DNA of 64,000 nucleotides from positions 3,348,001-3,412,000 of the forward strand of contig NZ_CP080767.1 of the NCBI RefSeq assembly GCF_019602855.1, written 5' to 3'. A model generated the notes under the pieces. The model had not been told where the DNA came from, made no database searches, and saw nothing but the letters and a program-made list of their open reading frames with translations. The first letter of the stretch is position 1, and every line of letters starts with the position of its first letter. Shown here one piece after another: positions 20,480 to 28,396 of the stretch. Both the position numbers and the translations under genes were made by a program. Origin of the DNA: Cupriavidus pinatubonensis (GTDB taxonomy: Bacteria > Pseudomonadota > Gammaproteobacteria > Burkholderiales > Burkholderiaceae).

Positions 20480-22038
20480 GCCGATACCCCCCGCGCGGCG
20501 AGGGCCAGGCGTACATGCTCGCGGTCCGAGAACGGCCGCTTGCGGCCATGGGCTTCCTGCGTGGCCTCGTGGCCCTTGCCGGCCACAAGCACCACGTCGG
20601 CACCGGCCGCGTGCTTGATTGCATAGAGGATCGCAGCGGCGCGGTCTTCGATCTGGCGACCGCGCGCGCGGTCGGCCATGCCGTCGGCAATGGCGTCGAG
20701 GATGTCCTGCGGATCCTCGCTGCGCGGGTTGTCGCTGGTCAGCACGATCTCGTCGGCCAGGCGCTCCGCCACGCCGCCCATGAGGGGGCGCTTGATCGGG
20801 TCGCGGTCGCCGCCACAGCCGAACACGCACCACAGGCGGCCATTGCGTGCCTGCGCAACCGGGCGCAGCGCTTCCAGCGTCTTTTCCAGTGCATCGGGCG
20901 TGTGCGCGTAGTCGACCACGGCCAGCGGGCCGTCCTGGCCCGCGTGCGCGCCGAACAGCTCCATGCGGCCATCGACGGGCGAGAGCGCGCGCAGCGCGGC
21001 GAGCGCCGCATCCCACGCCACCCCGTTGGCCAGCGCCGCACCGAGCACTGCAAGCAGGTTGCTGACATTGAACGCGCCGATCATCGGCGTGGCGACATCG
21101 GCGCTGCCGAAGCTGCCGTCGATGTGGAATGCGGTGCCGGTCGCCGTCGCGCGCACGCCGCTGGCGCGCAGCCATTGGCCACGCGCGCCGCTGATGGACG
21201 CACGCGCCGGACCGTCGATGCCGTACTCGATCACATGCGGCGCCGCGATGGCCGCGCCGTTGGACGCCAGCAGGCGCCGCCCCATCCCGTCATCGCGATT
21301 GATCACGGCGGTGCGCAGGCCGTCCCAGCGGAACAGGCGCGCTTTGGCGGCCTCGTACTCGGCCATGGTGCCGTGGTAGTCGAGGTGGTCCTGCGTCAGG
21401 TTGGTCAGCACCGCGACCGAGAAATGCGTACCGGCCACGCGCTCCTGTTCGAGACCGTGGGACGACACTTCCATTGCCACCGCGCGCGCGCCGGCATCGT
21501 GCAGGCTAGCCAGACTGGCTTGCAGTTGCACGGCATCGGGCGTAGTGAAGCCGGTCGGCTGCAGCGCATCCGGGAAGCCGGTACCGAGCGTGCCGATGGT
21601 CGCGCATGGCGTACCGGTGGCTTGCAGCAGCCGCGCCAGCCACTGGCTGCACGAAGTCTTGCCGTTGGTGCCGGTCATGCCGGTGACGGCCACGCCGCGA
21701 GCGGGATTGCCGTACCAGCCGGCGGCAATCGGGCCGGCAAGCTGGTGCAGGCTGTTCAGCGCGAGATGCGGCACGGTGTCGCCGAACGTCCAGTCGAAGC
21801 CATCGGCCTCATACAGGATCGCACCGGCGCCGGCGGCAATGGCCTGCGCGATATGCGGGCGGCCGTCGGTGGACAGGCGCTCGTTGCCGAGCACGTAAGC
21901 CAGGAAGACGTCGCCGCGCGCCAGGCGGCGCGTATCGCCGGTCAGCCGGGCACTGGCCGGCACCTTGGTACGCAGCCAGGCCAGCGCGTCGCTGGCCTGT
22001 GCGGTGACTTCGAGCGGGAGCAGCGGCTTGGCCGTCAT
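20476..22038 (-). CDS. murE: UDP-N-acetylmuramoyl-tripeptide synthetase MurE (meso-DAP type)
   Basis: MurE adds the third residue of the stem peptide. GTNGKTS at 123-129 is the ATP loop, and DNPR at 436-439 is the signature of enzymes using meso-diaminopimelate, as expected for a Gram-negative. I use ATG 22038 (520 residues): it forms ATGA with the ftsI stop at 22035-22037 and has GGAG nine bases upstream. The GTG at 22053 would add five residues. The stop overlaps murF. Confidence 0.96.
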   Translation of the reverse strand: MTAKPLLPLEVTAQASDALAWLRTKVPASARLTGDTRRLARGDVFLAYVLGNERLSTDGRPHIAQAIAAGAGAILYEADGFDWTFGDTVPHLALNSLHQLAGPIAAGWYGNPARGVAVTGMTGTNGKTSCSQWLARLLQATGTPCATIGTLGTGFPDALQPTGFTTPDAVQLQASLASLHDAGARAVAMEVSSHGLEQERVAGTHFSVAVLTNLTQDHLDYHGTMAEYEAAKARLFRWDGLRTAVINRDDGMGRRLLASNGAAIAAPHVIEYGIDGPARASISGARGQWLRASGVRATATGTAFHIDGSFGSADVATPMIGAFNVSNLLAVLGAALANGVAWDAALAALRALSPVDGRMELFGAHAGQDGPLAVVDYAHTPDALEKTLEALRPVAQARNGRLWCVFGCGGDRDPIKRPLMGGVAERLADEIVLTSDNPRSEDPQDILDAIADGMADRARGRQIEDRAAAILYAIKHAAGADVVLVAGKGHEATQEAHGRKRPFSDREHVRLALAARGVSA

Positions 22039-23837
22039 TGCGTCGAGCTCCACGGTTCGCTTTCCTGCACCTTGTCGCTGACCACCAGTTGGCGGATCGG
22101 CGAATCGGGCTGGACATTCAGCGCACGCAGCGTGCCGCCGGTGATCGCGGCGAAGACCGGGCCGGCCACCGCGCCACCGTAGTGGCTGCCGGCGGTCGGC
22201 TCGTCCACGCTGACGGCGACGATCACGCGCGGGTTCGACATCGGCGCCAGGCCGATGAACGAAGCGCGGTACTTGCTGCGGTTGTAGCCGCGGCCTTCGT
22301 GCTTGTATGCGGTACCGGTCTTGCCGCCGACGCGGTAGCCCATCACCTGCGCCTCGGGCGCGGTGCCGCCGGGCGCCGTCACGGTTTCAAGCATGGCGCG
22401 CACGTCGCGCGCGACCTGAGGCGACAGGATGCGTTCGCCGGTCACGGGGCCATTGGTGCGGAACATCGATACGGGGATGATCTCGCCGTCATGCGCGAAG
22501 ACCGTGTAGGCGTGCGCCATCTGGAACAGCGACACCGACAGGCCGTAGCCGTACGACATGGTGGCCTGTTCGATCGGACGCCAGCTCTTGAACGGACGCA
22601 CGCGGCCCGCCACGGCGCCCGGGAAGCCGATCTTCGGCGCCTGGCCCAGGCCGACGCTGGTGAACATGTCCCACATTTCCTGCGGCTTCATCATCATCGC
22701 GATCTTGGTCGTGCCGATATTGCTCGACTTCTGGATCACGCCGCCCACGGTCAGCGCGCCGTAGTTGTGGGTATCGGTGATGGTGGCGCCTTCGAAGTTG
22801 TACTTGCCGGTGGTGACGACGACCGTGGACGGGGTCACGCGCTTGAGCTGCAGCGCGAGGCCGATCGTGATCGGCTTCATCATCGAGCCGGGCTCGAAGG
22901 TGTCGGTCAGCACGCGGTTGCGCAGCTGTTCGCCCGACAGCCGGGTGCGGTCGTTCGGGTTGTAGGTCGGCCAGTTGGCCAGCGCCAGCACTTCGCCGGT
23001 CTGGGCGTCGAGCACCACCGCGCTGGCCGCCTTGGCCTTGTTGCGCTCGACCACGGCCTTCAGCTCGTTGTAGGCGAGGTACTGGATCTTGGCGTCGATC
23101 GACAGCTGCATGTCCTCGCCGTCGCGCGGGGTCTTGAGGATGCCGACGTCCTCGACCACACGGCCGAGGCGATCCTTGATCACCTGGCGCGCGCCGGGCC
23201 GCCCGGCCAGGCCGGCCTCGCGTGCCAGCTCCACGCCTTCCTGGCCGCGGTCTTCCACATTGGTGAACCCGACGATGTGCGCCATCGCCTCCCCTTCCGG
23301 GTAGAAGCGCTTGTATTCGCGGGTCTGGTGGATGCCTTCGATCTTCAGCGCGGCAATCTTCTCGGCCGCGTCGGGCTGGACCTGGCGCTTCAGGTAGACA
23401 AAGCTCTTGTCCTCGGACAGCTTGCGGCTCAGGTCCTTCTCGGACATGTCGAGCAGCTTCGCGAGCTGGCGGATCTTGGCGGCCTCGACCTGGTTCGGCA
23501 CATCCTCGGGCACGGCCCAGATCGCCTTGACCGGCAGGCTGGTGGCCAGCACCAGGCCGTTGCGATCCAGGATCTTGCCGCGCGTGGCCGGCAGCTCGAG
23601 CGTGCGCTGGAAGCGCTTCTTGCCTTCTGCCTCATAGAACTGGTTACCGGGCCCCTGGATCCACAGCGCGCGCACGGCCAGCGCCACGAATGCCGCGAAC
23701 ATCAGGAACACGACAAACTTGGAGCGCCACATTGGCAGGCGCAGGCCCAGCACGGGGCTGGCCGAAAACTGCCCGGTGCGCGGACGCGAGTTGTTCGGGC
23801 GATTGCGCGAGGCGTTGCCGCTGCGTGCCATGGTCAT
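22035..23837 (-). CDS. ftsI: Septal transpeptidase FtsI (PBP3)
   Basis: FtsI is the class B penicillin-binding protein that cross-links septal peptidoglycan with FtsW. The 600-residue protein has a membrane anchor at about 40-58, a pedestal domain and a transpeptidase domain with S318-MM-K321 (nucleophile), SSN at 371-373 and KTG at 506-508. The 35-residue cytoplasmic tail is basic and serine/asparagine rich. The start overlaps the ftsL stop by ATGA (23834-23837). Confidence 0.97.
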   Translation of the reverse strand: MTMARSGNASRNRPNNSRPRTGQFSASPVLGLRLPMWRSKFVVFLMFAAFVALAVRALWIQGPGNQFYEAEGKKRFQRTLELPATRGKILDRNGLVLATSLPVKAIWAVPEDVPNQVEAAKIRQLAKLLDMSEKDLSRKLSEDKSFVYLKRQVQPDAAEKIAALKIEGIHQTREYKRFYPEGEAMAHIVGFTNVEDRGQEGVELAREAGLAGRPGARQVIKDRLGRVVEDVGILKTPRDGEDMQLSIDAKIQYLAYNELKAVVERNKAKAASAVVLDAQTGEVLALANWPTYNPNDRTRLSGEQLRNRVLTDTFEPGSMMKPITIGLALQLKRVTPSTVVVTTGKYNFEGATITDTHNYGALTVGGVIQKSSNIGTTKIAMMMKPQEMWDMFTSVGLGQAPKIGFPGAVAGRVRPFKSWRPIEQATMSYGYGLSVSLFQMAHAYTVFAHDGEIIPVSMFRTNGPVTGERILSPQVARDVRAMLETVTAPGGTAPEAQVMGYRVGGKTGTAYKHEGRGYNRSKYRASFIGLAPMSNPRVIVAVSVDEPTAGSHYGGAVAGPVFAAITGGTLRALNVQPDSPIRQLVVSDKVQESEPWSSTQ

Positions 23838-24163
23838 GGACGTTCCTCCCCGGCAGGGGCGGATGCGGCTGCCGCGGGCGCCGGTGCCGCCGGCGGCAGC
23901 ACGATGCCCGACAGGTACTGGGTCCTGCCTGCCATGATGGGTGCCATGCGCAGCTGGGTGCGCGCCGCGTCGGCAATGCGCGCGCTCTTGCCGAGCGCGC
24001 TTTGCTGGTACTGCAGCCGCGACCAGTCGACGTCGAGTTGCTTTTCCTCGGCCTGGGCGCGCTCGAGCGCGACGAACAGCGTGCGCGCCTGGTGCTGCGC
24101 GCTTACGAGCGAGAGCGCACAGAAGATCAGTGCCGCAAGGAGGAAAAATGTTAGTCGGTTCAT
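23834..24163 (-). CDS. ftsL: Cell division protein FtsL
   Basis: FtsL is a small bitopic protein that forms a coiled coil with FtsB and activates FtsWI. It has 109 residues with a membrane helix at about 3-21 (LTFFLLAALIFCALSLVSA) followed by a helical periplasmic stretch. The C-terminal 20 residues are Ala/Pro rich and probably disordered. It overlaps both neighbours, rsmH (24160-24163) and ftsI, by ATGA. Identity rests on size, topology and position because FtsL sequences diverge strongly. Confidence 0.93.
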   Translation of the reverse strand: MNRLTFFLLAALIFCALSLVSAQHQARTLFVALERAQAEEKQLDVDWSRLQYQQSALGKSARIADAARTQLRMAPIMAGRTQYLSGIVLPPAAPAPAAAASAPAGEERP

Positions 24164-25158
24164 GCTGGCGCCGCCCCTCGGCCCGATGCGGCTGGTGCCA
24201 GTTTTTCGGCGACGCGCATCACGGCCGATCGCGCGCGCGGGTTGTCGGCAACTTCCTGCGCGCCGGGCTTGACGCGGCCCAGCAGGCGCAGCGTCGGCTG
24301 TGGCAAATCGGCCGCGCGCAGTGGCGCGCGGCGCAGCGCGGGATCGGCATCCTGCTGGGGACGGGCGTGCGCCGCCATGAACCGCTTGACGATGCGGTCC
24401 TCCAGCGAATGGAAGCTGATCACCACGAGGCGGCCCCCTACCTGCAGCAGGTCATAGGCAGCCTTCAGCCCTCTTTCGAGGTCCTCAAGCTCTTGATTGA
24501 TGTGAATCCGTAGAGCCTGAAAGGTGCGGGTCGCAGGGTCCTGACCCTTCTCGCGTGTTTTGACGGCTTTCGCCACGAGCGCGGCAAGGTCGGCAGTAGT
24601 GGCGAGAGGTCCGCCATCGCCGGGTTCGCGCCGGCGAGCAACAATCGCCTTTGCAATCTGTACAGCAAACCGTTCTTCCCCATAGTCTCGTATCACCCTG
24701 GCAATGTCCTGCTCTTCCGCCTGCGCCAGCCACTCGGCGGCGGTAATGCCGCGCGTGGTGTCCATGCGCATGTCCAGCGGGCCCTCGAAACGAAAGGAAA
24801 ACCCCCTCGCCGCTTCATCGATCTGGGGCGAGCTGATCCCCAGGTCGAGCAGCACGCCGGCCACATGGCCGCGCCCGGCCAGGCGCTCGCCCATGGCCGC
24901 AAAGCTCTCGTGCTCAATGGAGAAGCGGGCATCCTGGATGGTGCCCGCTTCTGCGATTGCTGCTGGGTCCTTGTCGAACGCGACGAGGGCCCCGTCTGGC
25001 CCCAGCCGGGCCAGAACTGCCCGGCTGTGCCCTCCCCTGCCGAAGGTGCCGTCCACGTAAACACCGTCGGGCCGCCAGACCAATGCCTCGACGGCCTCGT
25101 CCAGCAGCACGGTGCGATGGCGCAGGGCGGGGGTTGCCGGCGATCCGGTAGGACTCAT
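24160..25158 (-). CDS. rsmH: 16S rRNA (cytosine1402-N4)-methyltransferase RsmH
   Basis: RsmH (MraW) methylates N4 of C1402 in the 16S rRNA decoding centre using S-adenosylmethionine. The 332-residue protein has the cofactor loop VDGTFGRGGHS at 35-45, the MRMDTTRGITAAEWL segment and the C-terminal motif VVISFHSLEDRIVKRF. It lies seven bases after mraZ and overlaps ftsL, the usual order. Confidence 0.98.
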   Translation of the reverse strand: MSPTGSPATPALRHRTVLLDEAVEALVWRPDGVYVDGTFGRGGHSRAVLARLGPDGALVAFDKDPAAIAEAGTIQDARFSIEHESFAAMGERLAGRGHVAGVLLDLGISSPQIDEAARGFSFRFEGPLDMRMDTTRGITAAEWLAQAEEQDIARVIRDYGEERFAVQIAKAIVARRREPGDGGPLATTADLAALVAKAVKTREKGQDPATRTFQALRIHINQELEDLERGLKAAYDLLQVGGRLVVISFHSLEDRIVKRFMAAHARPQQDADPALRRAPLRAADLPQPTLRLLGRVKPGAQEVADNPRARSAVMRVAEKLAPAASGRGAAPA

Positions 25159-25165
25159 GACCTCG

Positions 25166-25594
25166 TCAGAAAGAGAAATTCTTCAATGCTTCCGGCATGC
25201 CTTGCGCCATCGCCTGCTGTTCCTTGGCGGCGTATGTCGCGGCATCCCAGACTTCGAAATGGCTGCCCATGCCGAGCAGCATGACTTCCTTGTCGAGCAT
25301 GGCGGCACCGCGCAGCTCCGGTGCGATCAGCACGCGGCCTGCGCCGTCCATTTCCACGTCGGCAGCGTTGCCCAGGAAGATGCGCTTCCACCAGTGCGCA
25401 TCCATCGGCAGCGCCGCAATCCGTTGCCGGAAACTTTCCCACTCGGGCCTGGGAAACAGCAGCAGGCAGCCATCCGGGTGCTTGGTCAGCGTCACCCGGC
25501 CCTCGGCCTGCTGTTGCAGCGCTTCCCGGTGCCGCGACGGAATCGACATCCGCCCCTTGGCATCCAGCGAGAGCGCCGATGCTCCCTGAAACAA
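25166..25594 (-). CDS. mraZ: Transcriptional regulator MraZ
   Basis: MraZ is an AbrB-fold DNA-binding protein that represses its own dcw promoter. I start it at TTG 25594, giving MFQGASALSLDAKGRMSIP and 142 residues, the family length; GGGGAG lies about five bases upstream. The frame is open to an ATG at 25675, but the extra 27 residues are Ser/Arg/Cys rich and unlike the family. Two MraZ repeats are visible: the DAKGRMSIPSRHR and DGAGRVLIAPELR segments. Its operator is at 25691-25726. It is the first gene of the cluster. Confidence 0.93.
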   Translation of the reverse strand: MFQGASALSLDAKGRMSIPSRHREALQQQAEGRVTLTKHPDGCLLLFPRPEWESFRQRIAALPMDAHWWKRIFLGNAADVEMDGAGRVLIAPELRGAAMLDKEVMLLGMGSHFEVWDAATYAAKEQQAMAQGMPEALKNFSF

Positions 25595-25690
25595 GCTTGC
25601 TCCCCGGTCCGGCCGGCAACTGGCTTGCCGGCACGTGCGTGAATCGTTGCATTCCGACCTGCGGGATGATCCCACGGTACGGGTCCAATT

Positions 25691-25726
25691 TCACACAAAA
25701 ATACACTTCCTCACACTATTTCCCAC
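25691..25726 (-). promoter_or_regulatory. MraZ operator: four 10-bp-spaced repeats
   Basis: On the minus strand GTGGGA, GTGTGA, GTGTAT and GTGTGA begin exactly 10 bases apart (plus-strand blocks at 25721, 25711, 25701 and 25691), each separated by four bases. This matches the known MraZ box layout of TGGGN-like repeats with one helical turn spacing. The array covers the predicted transcription start at about 25718. Confidence 0.85.
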
Positions 25727-25753
25727 TTTAGAGGAAGCAATTTCGCGGGTCAA
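25725..25753 (-). promoter_or_regulatory. Promoter of the dcw cluster (Pmra)
   Basis: On the minus strand TTGACC (25753-25748), a 17-base spacer and TAAAGT (25730-25725) form a good sigma-70 promoter, predicting a start near 25718. The MraZ repeats overlap its -10 and start site, as expected for autorepression. Confidence 0.8.
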
Positions 25754-26055
25754 GGCTCGCTGCACGGCAACAAACCGGGATTTTCGAATCAGAACAAAGA
25801 CTTAGCGCGCATACCTCCACGCACCGTAAACGTGAATCCTTAATGAAATGAAGATCTTAGGGAGCAAAGCAGAGAAACCACCTGAGAACTGCCGGGGGAG
25901 GGACTGCCGAAATCGCGGGAAAGACCGGCCCGAGACCGTGGGGAAGGATACAACATTTGCCGGACATGGCCGGCGAAACGGGCCCAGTACCGGGCCCAGT
26001 ACCGGGCTCCGTGCGGGCCCGATGCGGAGCCCCTTGCAGGCCCCGCTGCACAAGC

Positions 26056-26679
26056 TCAGATCCGGTACGCGGCGGTCGTCATGACGCGGGATGCGCCGCG
26101 CATCAGCGCACGCACCGGCGCGGGCAGCGGCACGCCGCCGGCAGCGCGGGCGGCATCGCCATGGCGGATCTCGTCATCGCGCATCTGTTCGAGGATAGCG
26201 CGCGAGCGGCCGTCGGCCGCGGGCAGCTGGTCAAGGTGGCCGCTCAGGTGCTGCTCGACCTGGTGCTCGGTTTCCGCGACGAAGCCGAGGCTGACCTTGT
26301 CGCCGGCGCGGCCGGCCAGGAAACCGATCGCAAAAGCGCCCGCGTACCACAGTGGGTTCAGCAGGCTCGGCCGCGAATCGAGTTCGCGCAGCCGTTCGGC
26401 GCACCAGGCGAGATGGTCTTCCTCTTCGCGCGCGGCGGTGTCCATCTGGGTTCGCACGTCGTCATTGCGCGCGGTGAGCTTCTGCGCCTGGTAGAGAGCC
26501 TGCGCACAGACTTCGCCGACATGGTTGACTCGCATGAGTCCGGCCACGTGGCGGCGCTCGGCCTGCTCGAGTTGCCCGTCGTCCGGTGCGAGCCGGTCAG
26601 CGGGATTAGCCCGGCCCGAGCGCGTGGCACCAGCAATGGCGCGCAATGCCATGTCGAATTCGCGGATGAAAGTGTCCAT
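26056..26679 (-). CDS. coq7: 3-demethoxyubiquinol 3-hydroxylase Coq7
   Basis: Coq7 is a di-iron monooxygenase that hydroxylates demethoxyubiquinol in the penultimate step of ubiquinone synthesis, bound to the inner membrane face. The protein has 207 residues from ATG 26679 (MDTFIREFDMALRAI). Iron ligands lie in MRVNHVGEV, AREEEDHLAW, ETEHQVEQH and DEIRHGDAA, the ferritin-like four-helix pattern. The longer open frame to 26793 adds residues unlike the family. It is upstream of the dcw cluster in the same direction, but the cluster has its own promoter. Confidence 0.95.
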   Translation of the reverse strand: MDTFIREFDMALRAIAGATRSGRANPADRLAPDDGQLEQAERRHVAGLMRVNHVGEVCAQALYQAQKLTARNDDVRTQMDTAAREEEDHLAWCAERLRELDSRPSLLNPLWYAGAFAIGFLAGRAGDKVSLGFVAETEHQVEQHLSGHLDQLPAADGRSRAILEQMRDDEIRHGDAARAAGGVPLPAPVRALMRGASRVMTTAAYRI

Positions 26680-27068
26680 GCGATGCGGGAAAGCGAAAAG
26701 GCCAGTAAAAGAAAAAGCAATCGGGCAATAAGCCTGAAATCCCCGGGGCTGGTGCAGAAATACCCTGCCAAAGCAGGGGCAACATGCCGCCATTGCGAAC
26801 CGCCGAAGACATCGGGATTACCCGCATTGTAGCAAGGCTCTAACTCCCGCTGTCCCATGCCAGGCCTAGCAATTTACTCGCGGGTACAAGAAAACCCTGA
26901 GTTGTTAAAAGCCGACAACGGGGTTGGCCGCAGATAGTGAATTTAAGGTTGTTTGTTACAGTACTTCGCAGCTTCTCAGCAACGCAGGAAGTCTGGCAGT
27001 GAGGAATGGAGATTTAGGAGGTTTTCTCGCTCGCCACATAACAATTCATTAAGTGGAGATCGTTGAGC
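26680..27068. other. Intergenic region between divergent coq7 and porin genes
   Basis: These 389 bases should hold promoters for both genes. The porin-proximal 200 bases are clearly more AT-rich than the surroundings, as is usual for strongly expressed porin leaders, but I cannot assign a convincing -35/-10 pair. GGAGAT stands eight bases before the porin ATG. No small gene is evident. Confidence 0.5.
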
Positions 27069-28232
27069 ATGAAGAAATCGCTTATCGCGCTGGCAGCACT
27101 GGGCGCGTTTGCAGGTGCGGCACAAGCACAATCGAGCGTGACGCTTTACGGTGTGGTCGACGCCAACATCGAATACGTCAATAACGTCGGTGTCGTACCC
27201 GTTGCGACCAACGGGTTCAATCGCGGCCCTGCCCATTCCGTTACCCGCATGGATCCGGGTGGCCTGTCCGGGTCGCGCTGGGGCTTGCGCGGCACCGAGG
27301 ATCTCGGTGGCGGCCTGAAGGCCCTGTTCGTGCTGGAAAGCGGCTTCAGCTCCGACACCGGTGGCCTGCAGCAAAGCGGCCGTCTGTTTGGTCGTCAGTC
27401 CTTCGTGGGTCTGCAAAGTGACCGCATCGGCCAGTTCACCTTCGGCCGCCAGTACGTCTCGATGTTCGACGCGCTGGCCAACTTCTCGCCGACTGCCTAC
27501 GCCACCCAGTACGAACCTGTCGTACTGCAGCAAGGCCCCAACTACCGTGAAGACAACACCATCAAGTACACCGGCAAGTTCGGTCCGATCACGGCGGGCG
27601 CCCATTGGTCGTTCGGTACTGGTGTAGCGTTGCCGGCGACGGTTGGCGTGGCAACGCCGATCGGCGGCAACGGCGAAGTCCCGGGCGCGTTCCGCCGCGA
27701 TACGGGCTACGGTGCTGCCGTGACCTACCTTGCAGGCCCGTTCGGCGCAACGGTTGGCTACGATCAGTGGAACCCGACCATCGGTACCGGCAACGGCACC
27801 GTCAAGAAAGCCTCCGCCGCAGCCAGCTATTCGTATGGCCCGGCCAAGATCATGGGCGGCTACCGCTGGGGCCAGCAGAAGAACGCCGCGGACGTGCTGA
27901 TCCAGCGTGACGACTTCTACTGGATCGGTGCTAACTACCAGGTCACCCCGGCCGTCGGCCTGACGCTGGAATACAACTACGACAACATCAAGAGCCTGTT
28001 CGGCGACACGCACGTTGCCAACCCGTGGCAGATCGCCTTCATCGCGACCTACTCGTTCTCCAAGCGTACCGACGTCTACCTGAGCACTGCCTACGCCAAG
28101 AACGCCGGCCTGACGATGGAATCGCTGGCCACGACGTACGCGACGAGCCTTTCCTTGGGTCAAAGCTATGCGCTGGCCAATGGTCAAAGCTCGATGTTCG
28201 GCGCTGCCATCGGCATCCGCCACAAGTTCTGA
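27069..28232 (+). CDS. Gram-negative trimeric porin
   Basis: This is a general diffusion outer-membrane porin of the Burkholderiales type. The 387-residue precursor has a signal peptide MKKSLIALAALGAFAGAAQA cleaved before QSSVTLYGVVD, the first strand. Alternating aromatic/polar strands and the loop FGRQYVSMFDALANF follow, and it ends with IGIRHKF, a C-terminal Phe used for BAM-dependent assembly. ATG 27069 is chosen over an upstream TTG because of GGAGAT eight bases before it. A terminator follows at 28253. Substrate selectivity is unknown. Confidence 0.95.
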   Translation: MKKSLIALAALGAFAGAAQAQSSVTLYGVVDANIEYVNNVGVVPVATNGFNRGPAHSVTRMDPGGLSGSRWGLRGTEDLGGGLKALFVLESGFSSDTGGLQQSGRLFGRQSFVGLQSDRIGQFTFGRQYVSMFDALANFSPTAYATQYEPVVLQQGPNYREDNTIKYTGKFGPITAGAHWSFGTGVALPATVGVATPIGGNGEVPGAFRRDTGYGAAVTYLAGPFGATVGYDQWNPTIGTGNGTVKKASAAASYSYGPAKIMGGYRWGQQKNAADVLIQRDDFYWIGANYQVTPAVGLTLEYNYDNIKSLFGDTHVANPWQIAFIATYSFSKRTDVYLSTAYAKNAGLTMESLATTYATSLSLGQSYALANGQSSMFGAAIGIRHKF

Positions 28233-28252
28233 GCGTATTTCGCCTGAACCGC

Positions 28253-28280
28253 AAAGGCACCTTCGGGTGCCTTTTTCTTT
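28253..28280 (+). terminator. Intrinsic terminator of the porin gene
   Basis: AAAGGCACC and GGTGCCTTT (28253-28261, 28266-28274) pair around a TTCG tetraloop and are followed by a T-rich run, a standard rho-independent terminator 20 bases after the porin stop. Confidence 0.95.
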
Positions 28281-28396
28281 GGCATGGCGCATGTGCGGTC
28301 ATAGGGCATCACCTCATCGGCGTTCACGCGGGTGCCCACTAGAATGCACTGACCCATCCACAGACCGGGCTTGCCCGGACATTTCAGGAGACCCGC

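Larger units (their letters stand above)
25595..26055. other. dcw promoter and leader region
   Basis: From right to left this contains the coq7 3' flank with a 12-base tandem repeat (25980-26003) and an inverted repeat (26004-26011 with 26025-26032), about 220 bases with no recognised feature, the mra promoter and MraZ repeats, and a leader of about 124 bases. A perfect 8-base hairpin (25612-25619 with 25625-25632) stands 17 bases before the mraZ TTG. Confidence 0.7.

Noticed and set aside
19079..21175. 698-codon frame containing murF
   Set aside because: Only the part from 20479 is MurF. The upstream part overlaps murE in another frame and is unlike any Mur ligase.
22038..24272. 744-codon plus-strand frame opposite ftsI and ftsL
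   Set aside because: Shadow of well-identified division genes; composition typical of antisense frames.
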